From Eremophila alpestris peregrina (lineage: Eukaryota; Chordata; Aves; Passeriformes; Alaudidae), in assembly GCA_009792885.1 (NCBI GenBank), contig WMCF01000018.1:7438112-7502111 (forward strand): a DNA stretch of 64,000 nt, read 5' to 3'. The position numbers and the translations under genes were made by a program. Within the stretch, counting starts at the first letter, position 1. Every line of letters begins with the position of its first letter. The notes under the pieces are model-generated. The model was not told where the DNA came from. It saw nothing but the letters and a program-made list of their open reading frames with translations, and searched no databases. Shown here one piece after another: positions 1 to 14,269 of the stretch.

Positions 1-3000
1 AACTAAACCTAGATTGTATCTACCCTCAAAAGAAAAGCTAAAGTTTAAAATTAATATGTTAGCTTTTCCTCAATCTTTGCTGCTTCTTCTATGAAACTTC
101 TTTATTTGGTTCCACAAAAGAAGGACTCAGTTCAAAACAACTCAAAAGACATTTTGTTCTCCATACTGCACTCCCAATCATTTAAGACAGAAGTTGGGTC
201 TTGGCAAAACAAATCTAAGTCTTTTCAGAAAACCTTAGTGCCTTCCAAGGACTGCAGGTTCTATTGCTTAGAAAAGGGGACTTAATATTACATTTCAAAA
301 CCAGATTTTCTTCAGCAATATGAATGTGTAGCTCACAAGTGCTATTTAATATTCTGGAATAAGAGAGGTGGTAGAATTCAGTCAATTCAAAGACACTGAG
401 TGTCTGATACAAAAATCTCTACTGTCAGAGTCACTCTGTTTAACATGCAAAGACAGTCACTGCAAAACAAAATAAATGCAAGAACCAGCAGGTTTATGTC
501 AAAAGGAAGAAGAGGAAACCATAAAAATTATCATACTAATCTATCTATGGATTTCCTGCCATATTCTTAAACTAATGCTGGTACTTCATGAAATTTAAGT
601 AAATTATCCTAAGAATTACCAGCCTGATGTCAAAGAATTCCAAATGCAAATAATGTCCTTTTCCACAACATCTGTCACAGTAACATCATTGAATAAATGC
701 AAATGTGAACTGGAAATGGAGAAATATGTTGTATACTAGACTGAGTTTAGGTCAGAACAAGTGAAGTTCAGATTTTAATTCTCAGTCACTGTTTCTGCTG
801 AATGGTTAATCAGTGTTTCCCTCTCTTCAGGTTTGCAGCAGACCACTCAAGAATCAGAATGGGGAAAATTCTTATTTAATATTCTCAGGTGTTGCTTCCA
901 AATTTCCTTGTGTTGTTGTTTCTTGGCAGCCTATCAAAAAACCCCCTTTGGTGTTCTCCTGAGCCAATTCCACTGCCCTGCCAAACCTACAGCAGCAGAA
1001 CCTGCTCGAGGGGAGATTTTTAGTGCAGCCAGAACAACAACTGGAAAGGAAGTGGAACCAAAGCACGAGGAGCCTGCCCACAGCCCAAAACTACCAGGAC
1101 AGCAAAAGGATCCCAACATCAGGATCATGCATCCTTCTGGGACACCCCTTGGGACAAGAAGGCTTTACTTCACAGAGAGCACAGCAATGAGGATTTGGGG
1201 TTAGAACTCCTCTGCCTGAACGTTCCTGACAGCCCAGGACACTCCTGGCTCTCAAGCAAAGCCTGGGATTCAGAGTCCCAGCTGTGCTCCCAGTGGGCAA
1301 CACTGAGAGGTTCAAGTTTCCAACCCCCTTTACCAAAAGCTCAGCTTGCTGTGCACACCTTAACTTCTAAGGAAGAGAAAGGAAAATGCTTAAAAGGCAC
1401 CAGTGCTAAGGTAATATTTACATTTCAGAGTAAAGTCACTGCCAGCTGAGAAATGTCAACTTTGGAAGTGTTTGAGTAGCTGCTGTTTAAGCAAATTCAT
1501 TTCTGTTTTCTTTTTTTTTAAGGATGATTTCAGACAACATATGCAATCACATGACCACAGCATTATTTCTATGAGACCTCTTGCTCATGCAGCGACTGCA
1601 AAAGCTGCATGAACAAGTGATGCATTTTGTACACAGATTTTAATGTCTTCATTAACTAGAATAATACACCCAAAAGCAAGTAAATTTTTCAGGATTGGAA
1701 TTATTTACATTTTCAGATAGACCATTTTTTAAGATACGTTTTAAATTTTCAGGTATTTCTGTTTCTGAACTAATTAACAAAGAAGATGCCAAGCTGTTAG
1801 AAACTTCCTGATGAGAAGAAAAACTGAATTAGGTGTAACTTGATGGTGCTGAAAGTTAAATGCATTTGGATATTAGTATGAAGTGGTTACCAAGAGACAG
1901 AGAATTTCTATAAATTATTGTATTTTAATGTATTTGTTTTCTGATAGCACTGAAGCTTCTTACGTGAGAGTTTTTGGTGGCAGCACTCTTTACACACTGG
2001 TTTCCACAAATAAGAAATTGCTGTGGATGCCTGATTGCTTCCTTTGCATTATATCTGTTTTGTTTGCAAAGGGGCTTTTAATAACTCACTATTGCTCTGG
2101 AACAACCCTGTGCAAAGCAGAAAATGGGCACATTTTTGCAAACGGATGAGTGGGTGTTCAAAAGCCTAACCAAGATCACAATCCTGGCAGGTTGTGAACA
2201 GCGTGGTCGTGCCTTATCTTTCTGTTTCATTCATCAGGCCTCTAAATACACTACTAAAAAGGTGTCTGTGCACCCGGGCAAGGGTAATTATTAAGTAGCA
2301 CTGTCAATTCTCACCTTATCTAAACATACTGCAAAAACAATTTATGCTTTCAAAATGTTAAATAATAGATTCTCTGATTTTAAGAAGACAAAAAAATTCT
2401 ACTTGTAGCACTCTGTGAGATAAAACACATTTTGCAATTTGTCTCTATGCTGATATTTGAAATTCAATTACAAAAGGCAATGTGTTGTTTTGACAGAGGC
2501 AACTAAAGACTCAAAATTATAATCTTTTTTTAAAAATAATGTTTCAAACCACACCTGAGAGTTGATCCCTGCCTCCTTCCTAGATATACACAAAACATTT
2601 TTGTGGTGAAGTAACTTCCCTAACAATACCACAAGTATTTGCTTCCCCACTCAAAAAATCTATACATGCAGAAAGAAAATGAGGCTTGGATATGCAGTAT
2701 CAGACATAATTACCAACTATGGTATTAGCACTGAATCCATCTCCCAACAGGAGTGGGAACATCACTCAAAGATTATTTATGGAAATGGCCCACTTGTAAT
2801 TTCCATTCCTTAAGAAGTTTGGATGTGGCAGTAGCTGGGATGCATTAGCAGGGAATTTGCTTACAAAGAGGCAGTTTCATCTAAATCAGTCCACTGGCAA
2901 CTCCCAGCACAGCACCGTTCAACAATTCACTGTTTGCCAACAACATCCCTTGAAACCTTTTCCAGCTACACTACAAAGACATCCAACTGCACATCCAACC

Positions 3001-3759
3001 TCACATCAAGGCAGTAGCAGGATTTTAGCCTCCAAAATACTTCAGGCAGTTAAATGAGACTTTTACATCTTAAATACCTTCAGTATTAGACAGCTAAGTA
3101 GCAGGTTTTTTTCTGAAATGGAATTTGTATTCCAAATTTTGTTTCACAATTATTAGCTTTATAAAAATTATTTCAAGTGCTTAGAATGAAATAGCCTCAG
3201 TATTAAACCCGACCATAAAAGAAAATTGAATGTAATTAATGTTTGTAATGGTTTCTCTCTTTGTTCCTCCCCCTTCATTTTTCATCTAGCTCAACAAGCA
3301 TCTATTAGCCTTTGAACATCCATGTCACCAAATCATCAAGCACTAAAATACAAGAAATATGTAAAATGTACAAAACCCCAAGCAGAATATGTGAAACATA
3401 ATTTGCATGTGGCTCTGAAGTATGGTAAATGCTGATGGCAAATTTTAAATGCTACCAAGAACTGCATACCTCATACAACTAGTAACTGTTTAAAACATTC
3501 ATTTCATATATTTCAAATTATGGAAATGTAACTGCAGTCATACTCCTAAAAACTCCAGGTTGAAAATCACTATATGCAGAGCAGAGCTGGTGACTTCAAT
3601 CAACTTAACCTTAAGCATGAGGATATACACAGAAGCAAACATATGCAAACTTTGCTCACCTGGCAGTCAGGATAACACAAGTTTCCTGTACTTCCCAAGT
3701 ACATAATTCATGCAATTTCAGTCCTGCTATAGGTTTGTAGTACAGAACACTGGTTTTAC
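1..3759 (-). other. UBE3C intron 18 (partial), no exon seen
   Basis: AT-rich intronic sequence downstream of exon 18. I looked for the next expected HECT peptide (the stretch following LGRMLGK) on the minus strand and did not find it, so exon 19 lies beyond the left edge. A somewhat GC-richer block at about 930-1330 has overlapping chance open frames on both strands and no recognisable protein. Confidence 0.85.
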
Positions 3760-4007
3760 CTTTCCAAGCATCCTCCCAAGGAAGTAGTAATGTCGGGCGT
3801 ACGAGTCTCCCACGAGCATCTGTGCAGCAGGGTTAGGGTAAAGCAGCCCCTCATTGGTGGTCTTAAAAAAGCCCTGGTTAGGGTTAAATCCTGATTTGAG
3901 GAGTTCATTCAGAAATTCTCTGAAAATTCCACCTCCATCAATGCCAGCTTCATCAAGACCGTGTGCATTAAGCAGGTGAACACGAATGCGCTTTTTCAGG
4001 TCAGGTT
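3760..4007 (-). CDS. UBE3C: UBE3C exon 18, HECT N-lobe (residues 746-828)
   Basis: A 248-nt exon that begins (E)PDLKKRIRVHLLNAHGLDE and includes AGIDGGGIFREFLNELLKSG and the FLGRMLGK end. These are core structural motifs of the HECT N-lobe, which recruits the E2. Acceptor TTTCTCTGCAG, donor GGAAAG|GTAAAA. It is phase 0 at the 3' end. It is the last exon in the window; the E2-contacting remainder and the catalytic C-lobe are missing here because the window ends. Confidence 0.98.
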
Positions 4008-5483
4008 CTGCAGAGAAAGGAGAGAGACTCAAATGCAACTGTCTGCTTCAGTTTTGTATGGATAAAAACACATGTAACCACAAACTATATATGCTAGAAT
4101 AAAAACTGACCTAGTAAATAGTAGCAAAACTCTTATTACTGGCTTGAATTTTGGTATATTCAGTTAGTGAAATACTTTGTAGGAAAGGTCTTGTTTTAAG
4201 AGTCATCAAAAAAAGAAGTGGATAAGACCACAGGTAGGGGAAGAAAAAAAATCTTACATAATATATAATAAATATATAATAAATATATAATAAATATATA
4301 ATAAATATATAATAAATATATAATAAATATATAATAAATATATAATAAATGAGACCCAGGAATAACTTTAAAATTGTATTTATAAAATATTGTGAGTGCA
4401 AGATTCACACAAACATATGATTTAGTTTAGTGTACTAAAATTTACAGTACTACATCCCATCATCAAAAAAAGCCCTGCACTATTATCAGACATACTGTAC
4501 CTAGCAAATCCTGTTCAGTCCATATGTATTTGTTGGCAAAGATTACCAAAGCAGATATTATCTAATGAATTACATAGAAAAATATACAAAATACAATTAT
4601 TTGGATGAGCAAACAGGAAGAAAAGCACCATAAAAACAGGCTGTAAAGAGGTTATTTAGACTGCAATAATCAGAAAGAATATGGGTGAGAATTACTTCTG
4701 TAAAAACAAGGAAATTTAACTTCTAAGAACTTTCACATCTCAGAACTGATACAGCTGCAGCATACCAGTCAAATAAGCAAATGTGGTAAGAACAATAAAG
4801 TGTTATAACAAGCTGATAACTGTAAACCTACCATTTTCAGGAGAAAGCTTATCATAAGCATCTTCATAAATATAATTTCTTCTGATAGTGACATTAATTC
4901 CATCCAAAAATGGCCCATCTCCTTGAACTTCTTGTTTATCAGCATAGATCAGTCTTTGAAAAATCTGTCAGAATGAGTGAAAAGACCAATCGTGTCATTA
5001 TGCAGATCTAAATATGCAATGAGAGATGATTATTCACTACTGTTCCTGTCCTTTGACCTGCCTCTGGCACTCACTTTCACGTGATTTGTCTTCTCATTGA
5101 GCTGCAGAAACTTAATACCATAGAGCAATGACCCATGGAAGGGGAGGAGGGGGACAGAAATGCAAAGAACTTTTCTGTACCAGGACACCATCCTCAGCTC
5201 TTTCTACATATACATAACAAGGTACATCCACAAACATTGTGTCAGTGCTTCCAGTTTCCTCTCCCTAACTTTCAGAGTTCTGAAATGCCAAGTATTCAAA
5301 AAGAAAGGAAAAAGTCCCATGAGTATTTTACACACACAGAGATTATTCCCAATACTGGTAAATAATTTTTTGTTGCTGTTTGAAATGGTCAGGAACATTC
5401 TCAGTAATAAGAAACCAGGTACTAATTCCCCTTGCATAAGCAGTGAACAAATAATTCAAACTAAAAGCATGAATAATATTGTC

Positions 5484-5535
<52 letters not shown>

Positions 5536-8500
5536 TAAAAACATATTAAAAAAAAAAAAAAAAAGAACCAGAGCATCATAAAAATTCAAAGCAATGATGC
5601 CAGGTGAAGTGCAAATTGAACTTCACACTGTCCATTTTCAAGTCTCCACAACAGGAACCTGTTCCTCTGAGGAGTAACTGTAGCTGACTGTGCTTCTATG
5701 CCAAGATGCAGCATGGGAGGGGGTTGCCTAAATAATATTCCCTCCATCCAGGGAGTGTATGTTTACTATATTCTCTCTTGACATCATTCCCCTATTCAAT
5801 AAGTAGTCTAGTACATTTTCCAAGGGATATAATCTCCCAGTATTATGTCAGACCATTTTTTAGTGAAGAAGATTAAGTAAGAGTCTGCAGGGATTTTTAA
5901 AAAGCAACAAATTTACCATGAAAGAGGAAATCTGACCAGCAAACAAAGGTCTCAAATCTACTGTTTTTATGAGTAGCTGTTGCTAGTGGAGAAGATGCTT
6001 TTCAACCAGGAAGATTACAGTATAGACAAAGCAGGAATCTTTTCTAAGTTACACAGCAGGAAAACAAGAGAAAATAGTCCTAAGTTGCAGAAAGAGAAAC
6101 AAGGGATGGACATAAAGAAAGAAGTTCATAATAGGAGTGATTAGGTATTGGAAAAGATTACATGAGAGTTTGTGAAATCTCCATTTCTGGAGCTAGACAA
6201 AACTCATCTGTCCTTGTGCATGCTGATCCAAATCTGAAGTTACTCTTGTGTGAGGAAGGATGTGGACTAGAGTACCTCCAGAGGTCCCTTCTGGCCTCAA
6301 TTTTTCTACAGCTTTATAACATCAAGACATGTAGCCACAGGCACCTTTTTTCATGTGCAGAGTGTGAGATTATGCTCACCACCACTCTTCTTCCTGAAGC
6401 AGGACTAGATACAGTTCATTAATTATTGTTACCCAACTCTAGATGGAAAAAATCACCTGGTATTACATCTCATAGCAAAACTCTTTTTGGTACAGACTGC
6501 CTCTCTACATAACCCAATGCTCATGGATATGTGAGTCCTGAAAATGAGAACTCTAATGCACAACTGAAGCATTTGCAGTAACTTCAGACAAACAGAAAAA
6601 CAAGCAGTGCTGGCTGAAGCACACACCCTGGGAAAGTATCACCATGGGCAAGCTGACCAAAGCATGGCCTCAGGAGGTGACAACCCAGGCACTTGCTACA
6701 AATTGGATTCATCACCTCCCACACACTGAAAGGTGCACCCCAATGTGCCTAAAGGCTGAAGGGGAAACACTCTCTGGGGCCAGAAAGCTGAAGAGCCTAC
6801 CATGGAACTGGACTCTGCAATTGCTTTAAGAGTGTCTGTTATCTGGTAAGTCAAGGTAAAAATGGCATGAGGAAGTTAGAAAATGGGCATAGGAAATAAC
6901 CCACATACACAAGCAGCACTGAGCTTGCCATATTAAATTACAGAGCAATAAACAGCAACTGAGCAAAAGGAAAAAACAACTTTATTATGGTCATGGTACT
7001 TTCTTCCCTTATTGCAACTTGCTCTGTAGAGGCAGTGGGAGACTCCAAAGGAATGCTGACTCCCACTGTTATACAAAAAGGACCATACACACTTGTTTCC
7101 AAACACAGTGGAACAGGATCACCTCTTTGAACTACAGAAGTTCAGTTGTAGTTCTATCCTTATCTCCAAGTTCTCCATGTCATTGTTACTTCAGTTTTTG
7201 TGATAAAAGCACACAAGGTTCTATGAATTCCAATTGCATGAAAAAAGGCTTTATGAATTCCAAAAACATAACAAAAATGCATCTCAGCACAGCTTTAGGA
7301 AGTCCAGAGGTTGGAAGGCAGTGACTAAGTCATGACAGAGATCCCTGCTTGAGGTCAGTTCCTATCATTTCCCTGTAATCCTAGTGAGAGATTGCCATGC
7401 AGTAATAAGATGTTTTGTTGGAAAAACTGTTCCATAGAAGCCTAATAAAAAACCACACATTTTCTACCAAGCTGCCTCTGTCTGTTTTGACAAATAAAGA
7501 CTGACTTTTCCTATGGAATTATTCTTCATTCCCTTGAAAGTGTCTTGAAACTTAATATTTCTAAGACAATTTAGGGACCAGTTTTTAAAGAATTGATACT
7601 GTTGAAAACTAAACCAGTTTAAAAAAAAAAAGAAGTGCTCAGCAGAAAAAAAAAACGTTGAAAATATTTATGATGCTGAAATAGGTAACAGAACCAACAA
7701 TTACAGCTATAAAATCTCAAAAACATTCAAAAGCAAATACAAGAACCTTGCAAGTTTTAAGCCATACACTCTATTAAAGTTCAGCTATGAATGCAGGCAC
7801 TTAATCTCTAGGTGTTAATTTCCCAAAATGCAGATCCATGATCTCATTTGGAGCAAATCCCCCAGTGCTCCCAGGCCTGCAGCTGTGACCTGCACTCGGG
7901 TAACCTGGCCGGGGCTGTGCCACCACCAGAGGGTGCAACAGGCAGAGCCATCTCTGAGCCGGGACTGCTCTCAGCTGCCTCGGAATTAATGTTTCCAACT
8001 TTATTGCTAATATTATTAAGGGCAACATAAGCTGGAAAGTAAGAGAGAAGTCATTAACTTCAAATGTTTAGTTGTTGCATGAGTACTGAAGGAAAACAGT
8101 GCAGACTGCCATATCCTTCTGTAGGGAATCCATCCAGTTTCTACTTCACTAAGTGCCATTTTTACACTTACTTAAAACAAAAGGCTAAAAAATTAACTGC
8201 ATATTAAATTAGAAATTAGGTACCTTTACTCTTTCTTCAAAAGGAACTACAAAAGGTAGCTCTGTCAGAATTGCAAGTTGTCGTTCTTCAGAAACAGAAA
8301 GAGGTGCTGGTTCCAAACCCACTTAAAATAGAAATAATAATTTTAAGAATTTTGGAAATAACATTTTAAAACATTTTATTTTGTATCAAGTGACTCAATC
8401 TACTTTGTATACAAATACATACATTAAAATAGTTTCTTTACTACATATTCACTCAAGGCCTTACCTTTCTTTAAACATTAGTTGCTAGAGGCAAACTGAA

Positions 8501-11500
8501 ATATAAATAGTGAAAACACAAGAAAACAAAATGTATATAAAAATACATACTTCCATACCTCTGTTTTATTCAGAAAAAAAAATCTTCTTATTGACATTTT
8601 AGCTTAGGAATTAGGAAAAAACGCATTATAGAAGACAATTACTAATTATGATTATTTAGAATTTTCATTGCAGGAATATAGAATATTCCTACTCTCATGC
8701 TCAAAATTGTCTACAGTCATTGTGCTTTCAACTACACCACTACTTTCAATCAAATCATTTTAGGTAAAAACTTTAAGAATTAAACCAAATCTAAGGAAAC
8801 CAACAGAAAGATCACATTTATTTCAGTGCGTTTTCTCTCCTAATAGCAAAGTCACAGTGACCATGTTAAATCCCAATCACTGCAGACACAGTGAAAAACA
8901 TCATCAAGAACTTGCATAATGTACTTAAGACAAAAGTACTGGAGAAGAACTCAAGAAGCCACAGCAGAGAGGCTCATTCACACAGTTCCCAAACTACTGT
9001 GCAGCTCCTCTGAACCCACAGAGGGTATTTTCAGGAAACAATTCACCTTTTGGTGATGCACAGTAGCAATTACAATCCTGCTCTAACTGCAAGGGAGGAA
9101 GCTCAGTCAGTGAGCACAGGTCTGACTGTAAATTCATTAAGTGCAGGCAGTACTGCTCACTGATGAGCCACTGTGGCCAAAGGTGCTCCTGCCTTCAGTC
9201 TACAGAGGTAACAACACCCAACAGTTCCTTGGTTGTTTCATTTTCATGTTTAATAACCACCTCTCTGAAAAAAGACTCCAGAGTCTGGGCTATTCATAAA
9301 GAGTATTAAAAAATAAGTAAATGCTTATGTCACTACCCTGGCTGGAAGCTTCTGATTACAGTTTCAAGGTTTTTTCTTTGGCTTCTACCCATGGTGGACA
9401 AGTCTTCTGCAATCTTCTGGACTGAACACTTCAGTGTTCTTTTTTGTCGTCTGTTTTTTTAAATCCTCAAAGCACTTTAAGCAGGGATATTTTAAGCACC
9501 AGTTTAATAGGATATGACCCTAAACATCACTAATCTTGATATATACTCATTGGGAGCAGGTTTCAACATTGCAAGCCTTTGAAATTTCTGATAAAATGCT
9601 TATTTGTGATTACCTTTAGTTTACTTAGTAAACATTTTTAATTAAAGTCAATGTATGAAGCCTATTAAGCTAACAGTTAAAAGCATTTTAAATGAAAAGT
9701 GCATGTACAGCAAAGGTAAACTACTACATGACTTCGACAGTTCAATTATTTCAGTCAATTAGTCAATTTTATCTGCATTTCTCCATCACAGCTTCTTTCC
9801 TTAAAGAGAAATATGGGATGGAGTCATCAATACAGAGGGCATTTAGAACTCACAAGTCTGCCATTTAAGTAAATGAAAAAGCACAAATAAACATGACCAT
9901 ATGTGATTCAGCAGTACTTTCATGCTAATTGGCTTTAACCCATATGGAGTCAAGAGGGATTTAACAAGTCATGTGCACAAGGTTACCTGCTTGTTTTCAC
10001 ACATTCATGTGGACTGCACTTCCTTTTTAGCCTGATTTCCTATGAAAGTAAGTTTTACATGAACACACTGTCACCCTTCCTCACCATCTTGCCTCCAACA
10101 CACCTCTAGAGTTCATCAGCTGAACTTCAACTTGGACACAGAACAGGAGGTCCAAAAATACCAAGTACTGTGAAAATTTTCCATGGGCCAGAGAGGAGAA
10201 ATTCCTTTAGGGACCTGAATCCAGGCACAGGCAGGAGAGCAGGGCTCACTGTGCCAGCCAGCAAAAGGAGGGCACACAACTGCTCACAGCAGCACAGCAC
10301 AGGCATTCCTCATCCCCCAACAGCCCACACCAGGGCAGGCAGGAAAGGGAGAGAACTGGGGGTATCTGGGGAAGGAAGATCCATCAGAGAGCTCAAGGTA
10401 CTGCAGGTATGAGGGCAAGGAGACCAGGAGAATGTGGGAGTGATAAATGTGGAATAGGTTTGACAGTGGAGAACATCCAGACAGTATAAACAGCTGTGGC
10501 AAGTCATGTAGGTCAGTGAGAGAAACAAGGATTGCTGATGTGGAGGTGACTTCCAAAGAAAGGAACTAAACTGAAAAAATATATAATTAAAAATTCTCAG
10601 CAGTACTTAAACTGAGCCAACTAGTTATTATCTGGCAACTCCACTAAAAAGGTAATCAAAATTAACTTTTACCATCATAGCTACTCAAATAAAAGTCATC
10701 TCTAGAAGTCTTAAGGTTTCAACCCTAAAGACTCCTAATTCTGTAAAACCCTACAGCAGCATTCAAAGGCTACAGTCTCTCCATGATCTACTGGACCTGG
10801 CTAAACTAATTCAAGCAGATTGCATCATCTTGAAAGAGAGGAAGGATTCTTGTAGATGAATCATTTTGCCACTTAAAGGCCCCATTTTAAATTCATTATT
10901 AATTCTGCACAAGTGCCAGTGATTTAATGATTATTTTACCTGCTCAGAGAGAGGTAAAATTCTAGAACAGTGAAGCTGAAAAGGTAGGAAAAGCTGGAGG
11001 AAACAGACTGTCTGCATAAGAAAGCATATTGGCACAACTAATCTAGTGTAAATTTACCCTGATTGCTAAGTTTGTCCCATTCTCAAATCTTTCTCTGCAA
11101 GTTCCATAAAATCCTGATATTTTGAGCAATTCAGAGGTTTAAGTTTCTGCCTTAACTAATTAAAGACAATATTTATAAACAGGAATTAATATTTATCATG
11201 CAAAACCTGTTTGTTATAGTTTGATACATAATGAAAATGTTTCTTTATAGTACACAGTAAAAGCAGAATCTCAATGCTTAACATCTGCAACTGTATTAAT
11301 TTTCTATTCTATGCAACTGCCTTTTATACATATTAATACATTATTTTATAAACACATCATTTCTCCACCTATCATTTCCCCTCATCAATGCCAGCAGAAG
11401 CTTGGGCAAAGAAATTATTAAATTAAGTAACATTCAATATTTTAAAGATGTACAGACATGCATACAAGTACACAATTTTTAAAATAACCAAAATTGTGTA

Positions 11501-14235
11501 AGATTTTCTCACTTTTGGCTACCAAGATTTTACGAAATACTCAATTGAGTTCTAGAAAAGGCAAACTGACTGAGCAAAGCTGCAATGGCTCAGACAGTGT
11601 CTTACCATCCAAAGTAGACTGCAGAGGTCCAATTCTGCCCATCCTCCTGACCCTCCAGACGTGTCTGGCTGATGGCACATACAGCTGTGTGACCTCACAA
11701 ATGAACAGCATTCACAGTTAAACAGGACCTAATTACACATCCCAATTAACTATTGTATACTGAATACATGGAGTTTCACATGCAGGAGTGTGTCTGAATG
11801 CCTTAACACCTTCATTTCTGCCTCCTTACACTTGTGCCTTACAGGAGAGCTGCACAATTAACAACATTACAATATAAATCCCATGTGTTTCAAAATACCA
11901 CATTCAGTTCTGGTATTTAGGACTCTAGAGAAGATGAATTTTTGAATTTTGAGATGTCAAATATTCTGTTTATTTTGTATTGAGCATGTGTCATGATTCA
12001 AAGGAATCTAGTGCACAGCACGTATTAGCTTTTTCTTTTGCACACACATATAAACTTGTTGAGATCAATGTCAATTTTTTCAAAAGCTCTTAGGAAAAAA
12101 AAAAGGTAATTTCTTGGTAAGGTAAGTACAGCAAATGCTGCTGAATTTTCTTTTATTTTGGGTGAGAATTTTCCCCACTATAGAGCAATTCTTTCATTTA
12201 GCATTTTTATTATGAGAAGATGCAACTAAATGATTTCCAATTCTCCCTCTGCTATAAATGCCAATGATTTACACTCTTGCAGTGTAGGGCAAGTTCTCCT
12301 TTATGGACTGGAAATGTGCTTTAACACACAAGTTTTTTAACAGATGCAAGACTCTTACATCAGAGAAAAGCAATATAATTCCAGGTTTTAAACCATACAA
12401 TCTGTGCAACATCAACATCACTGACACTGTCAGGAATCAAACACTTTACCATTGAAAACCTGTAAGGCTTTGTGGGAAAGGATATGCCTCTTACCTTATC
12501 TGCTTTAATGTTTTCTTGTTCTGAGAGCCAGTGATTTGGTGGACAGAAATTTCTCCTTGTATCCCTAGATTTCAACATTTTCACTAAGTTTGTGATGACC
12601 TAGGTGTCAGAAACACATACATTCAGTATATATACATTTAGCACTGTGAAATTACATCATTCACAAAGCAAAAGCTTTTAAAAAAAAATCAGTAACATAT
12701 AAAATTATCACTTATTTTTAATTCACAAAAACTTGCTGTTAGACTTAAATACCTTATAATGGAATTAAGTAATCATGGTTCAGTTGCAGGACATCAAAAA
12801 CCTGGCTTATTAAAATCTCATTCCAACATCTATGAACCAGGACTACACAGGATTTAGCAGCACTGCACACCTAAAGTGCTGCATGTCAGTCCAGGGAAGC
12901 CCAAACAAATTATTATCAACATTAAACTACTTTTTTAAGGAAAATAACACCTAACCAAGTATACAATGTACATTATGTATTCTTTTCTCTTTCTGGCAAA
13001 ATTGAGAGGATAAGAAAAATTGTTATCATGGCCATTAGGATATCTTTGCAATTTTAGTATTTTTCCTGGCAGTTCCCTCCAATTCAGAAAAAAATTAAAG
13101 TAGGGAAACCAAGCTCCCAAGTTCTCCACCTCAGGCAGAACAGCCACACTTGGTTCCATGCCTTCTGCCCAAAGCTGAATCAAGTTCACCCACCACTACA
13201 TAAAACATAATTAAGTGGAATCAATAGAACAGTAAATTACTAGGCTAAAAAGACATTATCACTGCCACAATGAGCAGCCATCTGTTTGGCAACTTTAAAG
13301 TACAGCACTTGAAAAATGAATAAGAAAAAAAATGTACACAGAGCTTTTCTGAAATAATCTTGCTAAAAGACAGTCTTAATAGACAGGTGTCAAGAGTAAC
13401 AAAGTTTAATGGGCCTTCTAAAGGATTCTGTGTCTAGATGCTGCACAAAAGAGCTGTTAACATCCAGTTTTAAGGTAATGTCTTTATTCAAGACAGAACA
13501 AAGAATGCTATTAAGGGAACTGTCTGATTACATGGGAATTTTCATCACCTTTCCCTTATAAAATTCAGTGCAGGTTGCAGAAGTCACTGAAGCTCTCTGG
13601 TCCCATTACCACTGTGAGTGAGGAAAACGTTTTTAAAAAGGAAAATAAAATCAGGAGAGACTATCCACATGAAGACCATGTAAATACAGTATTTTAAGTA
13701 GCTAAAAGAACTTCAAAGGAAGCTGAATCAGATTAGGTGAAATGGGAGTTTCTCCTGCAGAATGCATGGATACTGAGAACACTAACCCAGCTGCCATCCC
13801 AATTCAGCATTCCTTTGTAAAAATTTTCCTAAGTATGTATTCCAGTGAAAGGGAAGATGTACTACAATAAAAAATACTAAAATGGGGATTCCTTTCCAAT
13901 AGTGTCCAGTGCAAGCAGCATTTAAAACTAAAATTCAGCAAAATCAGAAACTTGATATCACAGGACTAACTCAAGATAGTGAAATAATTCTTTTGTTTAA
14001 TAAAATCCATTTTTGTGTACTCATAACCTGAGATTTTCTATGGAATCTGTAACAGTTCACTAGACTGCTCATCATTCTACCAAGCCAAAAATGAGGGATT
14101 CTGTTGAATGAAGAAATTTGAACATGGAAATCTTACCAAAGACCTCCAATCTGTTAGCAAATATGTACATCATTATCAGCAGCCTCTCTGTTTCCAGGTT
14201 TAACATTGCCTTGCAGAAGTAAAACCTATATTTTC

Positions 14236-14269
<34 letters not shown>

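Larger units (their letters stand above)
4965..8223 (-). other. UBE3C intron 16
   Basis: A 3.3 kb intron. It contains a long A homopolymer pair (5489-5564), a degenerate CR1 tail (about 6040-6325) and a GC-rich patch with a CTCF-like motif (about 7850-7985). No other element recognised. Confidence 0.85.

Noticed and set aside
3727..3759. Extension of exon 18 to residues VKPVFCTTNL
   Set aside because: This is read-through past a good donor (GGAAAG|GTAAAA); UBE3C continues differently after LGRMLGK in other vertebrates.
4111..4408. Hydrophobic I/Y-rich frames at 4.1-4.4 kb resembling membrane peptides
   Set aside because: They are translations of the 11-bp AT-only repeat.
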